Source: an uncultured bacterium (GTDB lineage Bacteria > Desulfobacterota_D > UBA1144). Taken from it: a stretch of DNA of 45,091 nucleotides. Under the pieces are notes generated by a model. That model saw only the letters and a program-made list of their open reading frames with translations, made no database searches and had not been told where the DNA came from. Position numbers and translations under genes: made by a program. The stretch covers positions 1 through 45,091 of the forward strand of contig CAJWZP010000005.1 in the NCBI GenBank assembly GCA_913050325.1, in the 5' to 3' direction. Positions 1-6,867 of this stretch are shown in pieces (position 1 is the first letter of the stretch; each line of letters starts with the position of its first letter).

Positions 1-215
1 GATTTAGACAACATTGGAGTTTTTACTTCTACATCTTTTTTCTCTTCTACAGCCTTAGTCTCAACTGGTTTCTCTTCTACAGCCTTAGTCTCAACTGGTT
101 TTTCTTGGGTTGATTGATCGTTAGTAGGGCCAGATTTAAACAACATTGGAGTTTTTATTTCAATTTCATCTGGTTTACTTGAATTTTCTCCCTCTTCTTT
201 GATTTTTTCGGTCAT
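1..215 (-). CDS. Unrecognised protein with repeated short peptides, N-terminal part only
   Basis: An ATG at 215-213 on the minus strand opens a frame that runs without a stop off the left edge, giving 71 codons. I do not recognise the protein. The visible part is very hydrophilic, rich in Glu, Lys, Thr and Pro, has no signal peptide or membrane segment, and is probably disordered. It holds two kinds of repeat: KTPMLFKSG near residue 21, recurring as KTPMLSKS at the window edge, and KPVETKAVEE twice in tandem. A short conserved peptide repeated on a disordered tether suggests a docking motif, but that is inference. It is divergent from sseA. The purely in-frame repeats and good start make a real gene likely; the function is unknown. 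Confidence 0.6.
   Translation of the reverse strand, partial: MTEKIKEEGENSSKPDEIEIKTPMLFKSGPTNDQSTQEKPVETKAVEEKPVETKAVEEKKDVEVKTPMLSK
41..100. repeat. Perfect 30-bp tandem repeat (two copies)
   Basis: Positions 41-70 and 71-100 are identical over 30 bp and encode the tandem KPVETKAVEE peptide of the minus-strand frame. A second, imperfect direct repeat of 25 bp (1-25 versus 133-157, one mismatch) encodes the recurring KTPML peptide. Both units keep the reading frame, so they look like coding-repeat expansion and not mobile DNA. Confidence 0.9.
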
Positions 216-228
216 AGATAAAAAATAT

Positions 229-268
229 CATAAGTTAAAACTTATGCAAAACCTTTTGTTTTTGCATA
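229..268. promoter_or_regulatory. Two overlapping inverted repeats between divergent genes
   Basis: The first dyad is CATAAGTT (229-236) with AACTTATG (239-246), an 8-bp arm around a 2-base centre. The second is TATGCAAAA (243-251) with TTTTGCATA (260-268), 9-bp arms around 8 bases. They share 243-246, so as RNA hairpins they would be mutually exclusive. The first lies 13 bases upstream of the minus-strand start at 215 and covers a possible minus-strand -10 (TATGAT), which fits an operator. The second is followed by a T-rich run (274-280) and could instead act as a weak terminator. The role is inferred. Confidence 0.45.
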
Positions 269-348
269 GTTACTTTTTTTATACTACTACCCAAAAAGAA
301 TATATAGTATAGAATATTGAAATTATTTTTTAACGGAGGATGTAAAAA

Positions 349-1191
349 ATGGCAGAATATGCAAATCCAGAAGTTCTAGTATCAACTGAATGGGTACAGG
401 ACAATATTGGGAAAGAAGGGATTAAAATAGTGGAATCTGATGAGGATATTTTACTATATGAAATAGGTCATATAGAAGGAGCTATAAAGCTTGATTGGGA
501 AACTGAATTACAAGATGCACTAGTAAGAGATTATATAAATAAAGAAAATTTTGAAAAATTAGTTTCGTCGAAGGGTATTTCACCTGATGATACAATAGTC
601 TTTTATGGTGATAAAAGTAATTGGTGGGCATGTTATGCCTTGTGGACTTTTAAAATTTATGGACATGAAAAATGTTTAATAATGAATGGCGGAAGACAAA
701 AGTGGGTAGACGAAAAAAGAGATCTTACTAAAGACGTTGTAGAATATCCTGCAACGGATTATAAAGTATCAAATGTAAACAATAATATTAGAGCTTTCAG
801 AGATGAGGTAAGACAACATAGTGATTCTGGTAAACAACTAATAGATGTAAGATCACCTAAAGAATATTCAGGTGAATTATTACATATGGAAGCTTATCCC
901 CAAGAAGGTGCGCTTAGAGGCGGACACATTCCTAATGCTCAGAGTGTTCCATGGGCAACGGCTGCAAATGAGGATGGGACTTTCAAAAATGCTGATGAAC
1001 TTTCCAAAATATATGAAGATGGTGCAGGTCTAAAAAAAGGCGAAGATGTTATTGCCTATTGTAGAATCGGAGAAAGATCATCACACACTTGGTTTGTATT
1101 AACTTATTTGCTAGGTTATGAAAATGTTAAAAATTATGATGGTTCATGGACAGAATGGGGTAATTTAGTTCAAGCACCAATTGAAAAATAA
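349..1191 (+). CDS. sseA: Thiosulfate/3-mercaptopyruvate sulfurtransferase (two-domain rhodanese)
   Basis: Transfers sulfane sulfur from thiosulfate or 3-mercaptopyruvate to cyanide or another thiol acceptor in the cytoplasm. The 280-residue length is normal for the tandem-rhodanese family: an inactive N-terminal domain (about 8-125, with [11 protein letters not shown]) and a catalytic C-terminal domain (about 150-275) with the active-site Cys238 in CRIGERSS. From memory it is strikingly like mycobacterial CysA/SseA over its whole length, including DEDxxxYxxGHIxGAIKLDW, RAFRDEV and [10 protein letters not shown]. The start has a GGAGG at 335-339, 9 bases upstream. It is followed by a sufU-like gene, so a role in sulfur supply or thiol chemistry is plausible. 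Which sulfur donor it uses cannot be read from the sequence. Confidence 0.93.
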   Translation: MAEYANPEVLVSTEWVQDNIGKEGIKIVESDEDILLYEIGHIEGAIKLDWETELQDALVRDYINKENFEKLVSSKGISPDDTIVFYGDKSNWWACYALWTFKIYGHEKCLIMNGGRQKWVDEKRDLTKDVVEYPATDYKVSNVNNNIRAFRDEVRQHSDSGKQLIDVRSPKEYSGELLHMEAYPQEGALRGGHIPNAQSVPWATAANEDGTFKNADELSKIYEDGAGLKKGEDVIAYCRIGERSSHTWFVLTYLLGYENVKNYDGSWTEWGNLVQAPIEK

Positions 1192-1231
1192 CTCAGCTTG
1201 TTTTAAAATTAATCTGGTTGTAAATTCATTC

Positions 1232-1277
1232 AAAACACTTTTGACATAGATTTATTAATCTAGTTAAGGTGTTTTTT
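1232..1277 (+). terminator. Possible terminator hairpin after sseA
   Basis: AAAACAC (1232-1238) can pair with GTGTTTT (1269-1275), and an inner hairpin AGATT/AATCT (1248-1252, 1257-1261) sits in the loop. A T-run follows at 1272-1277. The stem is AT-rich and interrupted, so it would be a weak terminator; the same T-run is part of the presumed sufU promoter. Confidence 0.35.
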
Positions 1278-1292
1278 GGGTAAAATCAATAT
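1273..1292 (+). promoter_or_regulatory. Presumed promoter of sufU, leaderless type
   Basis: TAAAAT at 1281-1286 ends 6 bases before the sufU ATG, so a normal transcription start would fall at or next to the start codon. The 14-base string TTTTTGGGTAAAAT (1273-1286) recurs exactly upstream of gcvT at 16917-16930. No Shine-Dalgarno sequence lies before the ATG. Confidence 0.45.
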
Positions 1293-1715
1293 ATGGCTAT
1301 AGATAAACAAGAGTTAATGGATTTCATTTTAGACCATTACGAAAATCCTAGAAATTCGGGAACAATTAGTGATGCGGATAAAGTCCAGAACAGCGTATGT
1401 CAAAATGGGGGAAATCCTGGTTGTGGTGATATAGTTACCATTTGTCTTAATGTAGAAAACGGAATAGTAAAAGACATAAAATTTGAAGGTGAAGGTTGTA
1501 TTGTGAGTCAAGCTGGTACATCAATTATTTCAGAGAAAATTATAGGAAAGTCCATTGAAGACATTATTGGCATGGGACCTGAAACAATGACTGATATACT
1601 AGGTGAAGAACTCTGCCTATCAAGGCCTAAATGTGCCACTTTAGGCTTGCAAACTGTTAAGCTTGCAATAAATGAGATGAAAAGAAATGAATTAAAAGAA
1701 GAAGCGGCAAAATAA
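1293..1715 (+). CDS. sufU: SufU-like iron-sulfur cluster scaffold / sulfur-transfer protein
   Basis: A 140-residue member of the NifU N-terminal/IscU/SufU fold. SufU binds zinc, accepts sulfur from the cysteine desulfurase SufS and passes it on for Fe-S cluster assembly. The ligand positions are present: Cys44 and Asp46 in NPGCGD, Cys69 in GEGCIVSQAGTS and Cys114 in RPKCATLGL. The N-terminal HYENPRNSG and terminal KCATL signatures are SufU-like. However, only 45 residues separate Cys69 from Cys114, close to IscU and lacking the roughly 18-residue insertion of typical SufU; the IscU LPPVK motif for HscA is absent too. It is therefore a short SufU-type protein. No sufS, sufB, sufC or sufD is nearby; sseA precedes and a nitroreductase-like gene follows. 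It has no Shine-Dalgarno sequence (see the promoter at 1273). Confidence 0.85.
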   Translation: MAIDKQELMDFILDHYENPRNSGTISDADKVQNSVCQNGGNPGCGDIVTICLNVENGIVKDIKFEGEGCIVSQAGTSIISEKIIGKSIEDIIGMGPETMTDILGEELCLSRPKCATLGLQTVKLAINEMKRNELKEEAAK

Positions 1716-1792
1716 TTTATAAATTTAACTTTTTAGAACATATTTTATGGATTATAATATAAACTTAAATTTTATTACATGAGGTATTAGGT

Positions 1793-3145
1793 ATGTCGAA
1801 AAAAAATGGAAAGAATGGGAAAGTAAATTTTGATGCAGCTTTAAATTATCCACTATTTGAAGCTATCTTTAATAGAAGATCAAGAAGATTTGGAGCCGGT
1901 ATGGAATTACCATCTGATAGCAGTCTTGGTCATAAATCTGAGATACCTCCAATTCCTTTGACTGAATTTCAAGAAGCAATGTTAGTTTGGGCTGGAACCG
2001 GTCTTACCGGACTTTGCTTAGCTGACCTACCACCTGAAAACGGAATAGATTTATTATGTCAATGGACGGGTAGAACATGGCCTTCTGCATGTAATAATCA
2101 TGGTACAGAACTTTTTTTCACAAATGATAGTGGACTATATTGGGTAGATGTAAAAAATATGCTCCCAAAAGATAAAGAACTTGATATGTTTTTCAAGTTA
2201 GACAGAGATGATAAAGTTGAAAGGTTATTAGAATTATATAGAGAGGGTCTAGTTAAGCTTGAAGATGGTAGAGCTAATCTTCCAGATAAAATGCCTGGAT
2301 TGTTTGATTTTAATCAGTGGAATACGAATAAGCCAGGAACTACAACATTCATTCCGGTCACTGATATTACTGAGGAGTACTTAAATCTTTTAACACTTTA
2401 TTGTAGTAGTACATATGCATTTAATATTTGGGATGAAAAAAATAATCGATCATGTGGTCAAGATAAATGGATTAAAACTGGGAGAATTAAAGAAGAAGTT
2501 AAAATGTCTTTATACGATTTAGAAGTTAGAATTCTTACCGGTTTAAATGTTGAACAGGCTTTCATTTGTCAGAACATGTCATTAGCTTTACAAGCTCTAG
2601 GTTTAGGCGGATGGACTTTTACAGGTTTGATTCCTAGATTTACTTTAGGATCAAACCCAGAGTTATTTAAAGGTTTAGGTTTTAGATTTGAACAACCAAA
2701 TTTTGGACCTACTAGACCGGTGGGAAGAGATGGAGTTTTTCAAGGTTACTGTCCACCTTATTATAAAACAATGTCTGATGCTTATGATGCTATGGACAGG
2801 CATAAATGGGCAGCATGGGATAGCAGTAAAAAACCATTTCCTTATGAGGAACCTGACAAGCATTTAGTTAAAGCCCCTAGGCCAACAGATACAACAAGTG
2901 AAATTGTTAAATCAGTTGCAGATTATATTTATGATACATATGGCTCATTTCCTGCATTTGTTGACCCTATGTATATGAGATTAGTTTTTCAGGCTCAGAA
3001 TTTAGACTTAGACTTTTATGATAAGTATTATCCACCTGGATCTTATACAGATCAGCATGTAAATACATTTAAATATTTTAATCCTGACGTGGAAAATCCA
3101 TATAAACAAGTACCTACTAAAAAATATCCTTGGGATAAAGAATAG
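1793..3145 (+). CDS. Large nitroreductase-like flavoprotein of unknown substrate
   Basis: The N-terminus has FEAIFNRRSRRFG (about 24-36), like the FMN-phosphate-binding Arg-rich start of the nitroreductase family, and a region near residue 255-285 (QNMSLALQALGLGGWTFTGL) matches the family's second conserved block. At 450 residues it is about twice the usual size, with roughly 200 residues between the two blocks and 165 after the second. It has no signal peptide or membrane segment, and is rich in Trp, Tyr and Phe. A GAGG (1781-1784) precedes the ATG, and TATAAT at 1753-1758 could be its own -10. It is the third plus-strand gene after sseA and sufU, ending 4 bases from a convergent ligase gene. 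An FMN-dependent oxidoreductase is a reasonable inference; the substrate is unknown. Confidence 0.65.
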   Translation: MSKKNGKNGKVNFDAALNYPLFEAIFNRRSRRFGAGMELPSDSSLGHKSEIPPIPLTEFQEAMLVWAGTGLTGLCLADLPPENGIDLLCQWTGRTWPSACNNHGTELFFTNDSGLYWVDVKNMLPKDKELDMFFKLDRDDKVERLLELYREGLVKLEDGRANLPDKMPGLFDFNQWNTNKPGTTTFIPVTDITEEYLNLLTLYCSSTYAFNIWDEKNNRSCGQDKWIKTGRIKEEVKMSLYDLEVRILTGLNVEQAFICQNMSLALQALGLGGWTFTGLIPRFTLGSNPELFKGLGFRFEQPNFGPTRPVGRDGVFQGYCPPYYKTMSDAYDAMDRHKWAAWDSSKKPFPYEEPDKHLVKAPRPTDTTSEIVKSVADYIYDTYGSFPAFVDPMYMRLVFQAQNLDLDFYDKYYPPGSYTDQHVNTFKYFNPDVENPYKQVPTKKYPWDKE

Positions 3146-3149
3146 AAGT

Positions 3150-4838
3150 TTAGTTTTTTAGAGAGTCCCAAGTATCACTTGTTATGCCTTCATCTCTAAG
3201 TTTTGCTTTTTGGACTCTATTTGTGGGTGTTTTTGGTAAATTCTCCCTAAATTTAATAAATCTAGGAATCATAAATTTTGGCATTATTGGTTTTAAGAAC
3301 TCTATAATTTCTTTGGGTTCTAATGATTCATTATTTTCCATAACTACAATAATCATTACTTCATCTTCAGAATATCTACCTTCTTCGTCAACTTTCACAG
3401 CAATTGCAGCGGCCTCTTGAATTTTAGGGTGGGATGAAACCATATTTTCGACTTCAAAAGAACTTATATTTTCGCCCCTTCTTCTTATATAGTCTTTAAC
3501 TCTATCCATGAAAAAAATATATCCATCATCATCTTTTCTACATAAATCACCTGTATGAAACCAGAAATTTCTAAAATCAGAAACAGTTTTTTCTGGCATC
3601 TTGTGATAATAATGTAAGCATATGTTAGGTATTCTTGGTCTTAATACCAATTCTCCAGGAGTATCAGGTGGTAACTCTTCATCTGTTTCAGGGTTTACAA
3701 TTTTAATTTCATATCCTGGAGACTCCTTACCGCAAGATCCTATTCTAAAAGCTTCACCTGGTCTCATAAAAGTACATTGACCAACTTCAGTAAGTCCATA
3801 CCCCTCCATAAATTTAATATTAAATCTCTCCATAAATTCTTCAATAATATCGTGAGGTGCAGGACTACCTAAAACTAATTTAACATTGTGTTCTTTTTCT
3901 TCAGGAACTACAGGAGCATTCCACATAAAATATGACATAACACCAACTAAATTAAATTTTGTTATTCCAAAATCTTTCATCCATTTCCAAAACTTTGTTG
4001 CTGAATATTTTTCTTCCACTACAATTTTTGCACCTTGTATCATAGCTGGGTAAACACCCATTACCATGGCATTGGAATGAAATAGTGGTAAACAGGTGAA
4101 TACAGTATCATCTTCAGTAATATCCATTGTTAAAGAGTAATTCATAGCTGAGGAATAATCTGCGGCGCAAGGTCTAACAACTCCTTTGGACCTTCCTGTT
4201 GTACCTGATGTATACATTAACCTGGCATGATCCAAATGTGTTAACTCAATTTCTGGCTCATTCTTGCTACCATTATCAATAAAATTTTCCCATGAAATAT
4301 AGTTTTCAGATTTATAACCCATAAGGTCCAAATTTTCTTTTTTTTCTCTTGGCCAAATAATAACTTTTTCAATTAAAGGTATTCTGTCTTGAATGTTAGC
4401 TAGTCTATCCATATATTCTTCTGCTATGATGATTACTTTAGAATCAGAGCTTTCTATTATATATTGAAGAAAATCCATAACATAAGCTGTATTAATTGGA
4501 ACCATTACAGAACCATTTTTTAAAATTCCAAACCAGGATAAACATAACTCCAGTGAATTAGGCATATATACCGAAACTTTATCACCTTTTTTTATTCCAA
4601 TATTATTTAAAGAATTTGCAATTTGATTGGCGCAATCATTAACTTCAGAATAAGTTAAACACTTGTTGTAGCTGAACTGAAGAAAATCTTTATCACCATT
4701 TTTTTTAGCTTGATCCTTAAGTACTTTTGGAAGAATCCAGTTTTTCTGATCACTTTTTGTATTCCAAAAATAATCATATTTTGTATTCCACTTATATTCA
4801 ACTGGATGTGTTAAATCTCTTTTTTCAAATTTCTTCAT
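3150..4838 (-). CDS. AMP-forming acyl-CoA ligase (CaiC/FadD-like)
   Basis: Activates a carboxylic acid with ATP to an acyl-adenylate, then to the acyl-CoA. The 562 residues carry the family motifs in order: the P-loop-like YTSGTTGRSKG (about 210-220), the GYGLTE motif (about 346), the TGDL aspartate (about 427), the hinge DRVKDYIRRRGENIS (about 440) and the catalytic lysine region TPTNRVQK near the C-terminus. The N-terminal half resembles crotonobetaine/carnitine-CoA ligases more than long-chain FadD, but the substrate cannot be read from sequence. Its ATG overlaps the stop of the upstream MaoC gene by one base (TAATG), so the two are translationally coupled and probably serve one pathway: acid activation followed by hydration or dehydration of the CoA ester. 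Confidence 0.85.
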   Translation of the reverse strand: MKKFEKRDLTHPVEYKWNTKYDYFWNTKSDQKNWILPKVLKDQAKKNGDKDFLQFSYNKCLTYSEVNDCANQIANSLNNIGIKKGDKVSVYMPNSLELCLSWFGILKNGSVMVPINTAYVMDFLQYIIESSDSKVIIIAEEYMDRLANIQDRIPLIEKVIIWPREKKENLDLMGYKSENYISWENFIDNGSKNEPEIELTHLDHARLMYTSGTTGRSKGVVRPCAADYSSAMNYSLTMDITEDDTVFTCLPLFHSNAMVMGVYPAMIQGAKIVVEEKYSATKFWKWMKDFGITKFNLVGVMSYFMWNAPVVPEEKEHNVKLVLGSPAPHDIIEEFMERFNIKFMEGYGLTEVGQCTFMRPGEAFRIGSCGKESPGYEIKIVNPETDEELPPDTPGELVLRPRIPNICLHYYHKMPEKTVSDFRNFWFHTGDLCRKDDDGYIFFMDRVKDYIRRRGENISSFEVENMVSSHPKIQEAAAIAVKVDEEGRYSEDEVMIIVVMENNESLEPKEIIEFLKPIMPKFMIPRFIKFRENLPKTPTNRVQKAKLRDEGITSDTWDSLKN

Positions 4839-5986
4839 TACTTAAATGCACTCACTTTTGGTACCGCTAGAATCATTTCCATTGTTAATACCCTAATTTT
4901 ACCATCTATGATATTTGTAACACCTTTGAAACCGGCTTTTTCATATGCTTTTAATCCAGCTTCTGTTACAATCTTATCCCCTATTAGCTCTATTTTTAAT
5001 AATCCAATATCGCTTCTATCCTCAAGATCAATTTTTTCCAAAACTTTAAAACTTCCAATAATTTTCTCGTCATTTTCATCATTAGAATCAAATAAGTCTT
5101 GAACAATATTTCCTGGATATGTCGGTGCGTCATGTGATCCACTTGTCATTGCAAGAAAATATGTCAAAGGCAAGTGGGAACTTATAGCCCCCTCAACAGT
5201 TGATTTTATAGCTCCACCATAACCAATAAAATTTGATTTAGGATTATGATGAACACTTGCATCATTAAGTGTAGAAATTTGTAACCATGAAAAATCAACA
5301 AGACTGATTGATTTTTCAAAATTTCCAACATAAATCTTGTTTTCTTCAAAGTCTTCAAAAGTCTTTCCATTTTCACCTAAATCTTTTAAATTTAAATTCT
5401 GGTAATTATTTGGTAGATTCAAATCACTTAAGTTCAAATTGTTTTGATTTTCTAAATTTGAAATTTTATTAATTTTTTTTCCTGGGGATGTACGTAAAAG
5501 TACTTGTCTAACATATTCTAAAACAATTTCATCTCTTTGATTGGAAATAGTTGTTCTAACTTGAACAGAACCGTTTGACGCTTCATCTTTTTTTACTTCA
5601 ATTCCTATAACTTTAGATTTCCCAAATAAAACATCACCCTCATAAACCGGTACTCCATATTTAAGGTTTTTATAAGATAAATTTGCAATCGCATTAAAAG
5701 ATATGTCATGAACACTTAATCCAAAACCAACATTAAAAATATATCCTTGGCTAACCATGTCGGGCTGGGATATGTTAAATTTTTTTTTCTTTATTTCTTC
5801 TTCAGGGTCTTTGTAACCTATGGACAAAGCAAAATTCGTATCACTTCCTAATAGAAAAGATTTATTAAATTTCTTTATATATTCTTTATTCCTAAATGGA
5901 GTAATTTGTACACATCCATGATGTAGCTCTTCACCTATAATAAATTCTTCTATATGTTTTGATGAAATTAAATTTTGGTAACTCAT
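4838..5986 (-). CDS. MaoC-family double hot-dog dehydratase, mesaconyl-CoA hydratase-like
   Basis: A 382-residue protein with two hot-dog halves. The block at about 95-165 (GLSVHDISFNAIANL, then PVYEGDVLFGKSKVIGIEV, NQRDEIVLEYVRQVLL) closely resembles mesaconyl-CoA hydratase / beta-methylmalyl-CoA dehydratase. The second half (about 215-380) is more divergent. Between them lies an Asn/Leu-rich low-complexity linker (about 176-210). Such enzymes add or remove water on CoA esters in the cytoplasm. A GGAG sits 6 bases before the ATG, and a possible internal -10 (TATAAT on the minus strand, 6011-6006) lies upstream. It follows tatC by 55 bases and is coupled to the acyl-CoA ligase. The reaction class is fairly sure; the exact substrate is not. 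Confidence 0.7.
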   Translation of the reverse strand: MSYQNLISSKHIEEFIIGEELHHGCVQITPFRNKEYIKKFNKSFLLGSDTNFALSIGYKDPEEEIKKKKFNISQPDMVSQGYIFNVGFGLSVHDISFNAIANLSYKNLKYGVPVYEGDVLFGKSKVIGIEVKKDEASNGSVQVRTTISNQRDEIVLEYVRQVLLRTSPGKKINKISNLENQNNLNLSDLNLPNNYQNLNLKDLGENGKTFEDFEENKIYVGNFEKSISLVDFSWLQISTLNDASVHHNPKSNFIGYGGAIKSTVEGAISSHLPLTYFLAMTSGSHDAPTYPGNIVQDLFDSNDENDEKIIGSFKVLEKIDLEDRSDIGLLKIELIGDKIVTEAGLKAYEKAGFKGVTNIIDGKIRVLTMEMILAVPKVSAFK

Positions 5987-6041
5987 TTTTTCTCCTTATT
6001 AATAAATTATAAATGTTACATTAATAAGAATTCTTATCAAT

Positions 6042-6764
6042 TCAATTTCTTGTAATTTTTGCAATCAAAATACCCAATTCGTAAAATAAGAGCAAAGGTA
6101 TAAACATAAAAAGCATAGAAATAACATCAGTTGTCGGAGTTAGGAGTGCCGATATAATTGCGCAAATTAATACAGCATATTTTCTTTTTTGCGATAAAAA
6201 ATCTGCAGAGGTAAAACCAATTTTAGATAAAAGAAAAATAACTAATGGGTATTCAAAAATTATCCCAAAACTTAATATCAGAGATGTTAAAAATCCAATG
6301 GTTTGAGATATGTTTGGAAAAGCGGTAATTATTTCACTTGTGTATTCATTTAATAAGATTTTAAAAGCAACTGGAGCAACAAAGAGAAAACAAAAAGCAG
6401 CTCCAGTAAGAAATAATAGTGTGCCAAAAAGTATTATATAAGCGCTGAACCTGATTTCATTTTCATAAAGTGCGGGTTTTATAAAAGACCATATCTCATA
6501 AATTATTAGTGGAGTAGTAAAAATAAAACTTGAGAGAAAAGCAAGTTTTATATTTGTAGCTAACCCCTCCGTTGGCTTTGTAAAAATAATCTTTGAATCA
6601 ACAGGTAAATTTTTTAATATAGGTGTCAAAGCTATTTCCATTAAAAAGTCCCGATAGTAAAACATTGGAATAAATAATAAGATCATCAAAAAAATAATCC
6701 TAAGAAAACTCTTCCTAAGAATTCCAAAATGTTCTATAAATGTCATTTTTTGTTCGCTGTTCAC
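6042..6764 (-). CDS. tatC: Sec-independent protein translocase subunit TatC
   Basis: Core receptor of the twin-arginine translocon, binding Tat signal peptides in the inner membrane. The 240-residue length and roughly six hydrophobic segments fit, with the early motif EHFGILRKSFLR (the usual HLxELRxR), the periplasmic-loop FTKPTEG and the ALLTPTTDVISM block near residues 205-216 (family: A-x-x-TPPDxxSQ). The start is taken as GTG at 6764 because AGGA lies 7 bases upstream; an internal ATG six codons on has no such signal. No tatA or tatB is present in the window. Divergent from serA. The first gene of a minus-strand group with the MaoC protein and ligase, though no shared function is apparent. 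Confidence 0.92.
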   Translation of the reverse strand: MNSEQKMTFIEHFGILRKSFLRIIFLMILLFIPMFYYRDFLMEIALTPILKNLPVDSKIIFTKPTEGLATNIKLAFLSSFIFTTPLIIYEIWSFIKPALYENEIRFSAYIILFGTLLFLTGAAFCFLFVAPVAFKILLNEYTSEIITAFPNISQTIGFLTSLILSFGIIFEYPLVIFLLSKIGFTSADFLSQKRKYAVLICAIISALLTPTTDVISMLFMFIPLLLFYELGILIAKITRN

Positions 6765-6811
6765 TCTTTAATCCTAAATGGTGAATATATTTTTATCAAT
6801 TTACTTAAAAA

Positions 6812-6840
6812 TTGACATATACTTAATGCTAAAATATATT
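6812..6840 (+). promoter_or_regulatory. Sigma-70-type promoter of serA
   Basis: TTGACA at 6812-6817 and TATATT at 6835-6840 are separated by 17 bases, the consensus spacing. Transcription would begin near 6847, about 9 bases before the serA Shine-Dalgarno sequence at 6856-6860. This also argues against starting the protein at the upstream in-frame codons. Confidence 0.7.
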
Positions 6841-6867
6841 TTTATTTTACATTCTGGAGGTCTCTAT

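Noticed and set aside
1241-1269. TTGACA at 1241-1246 as -35 of sufU
   Set aside because: At 17 bases the -10 would be TTAAGG, and TAAAAT at 1281 is 34 bases away; it looks like part of the loop of the hairpin.
6778-6867. N-terminal extension of SerA from the ATG at 6778
   Set aside because: It would run through the consensus promoter 6812-6840, lacks a ribosome-binding site and lies before the conserved family start; TTG 6868 has GGAGG 7 bases upstream.
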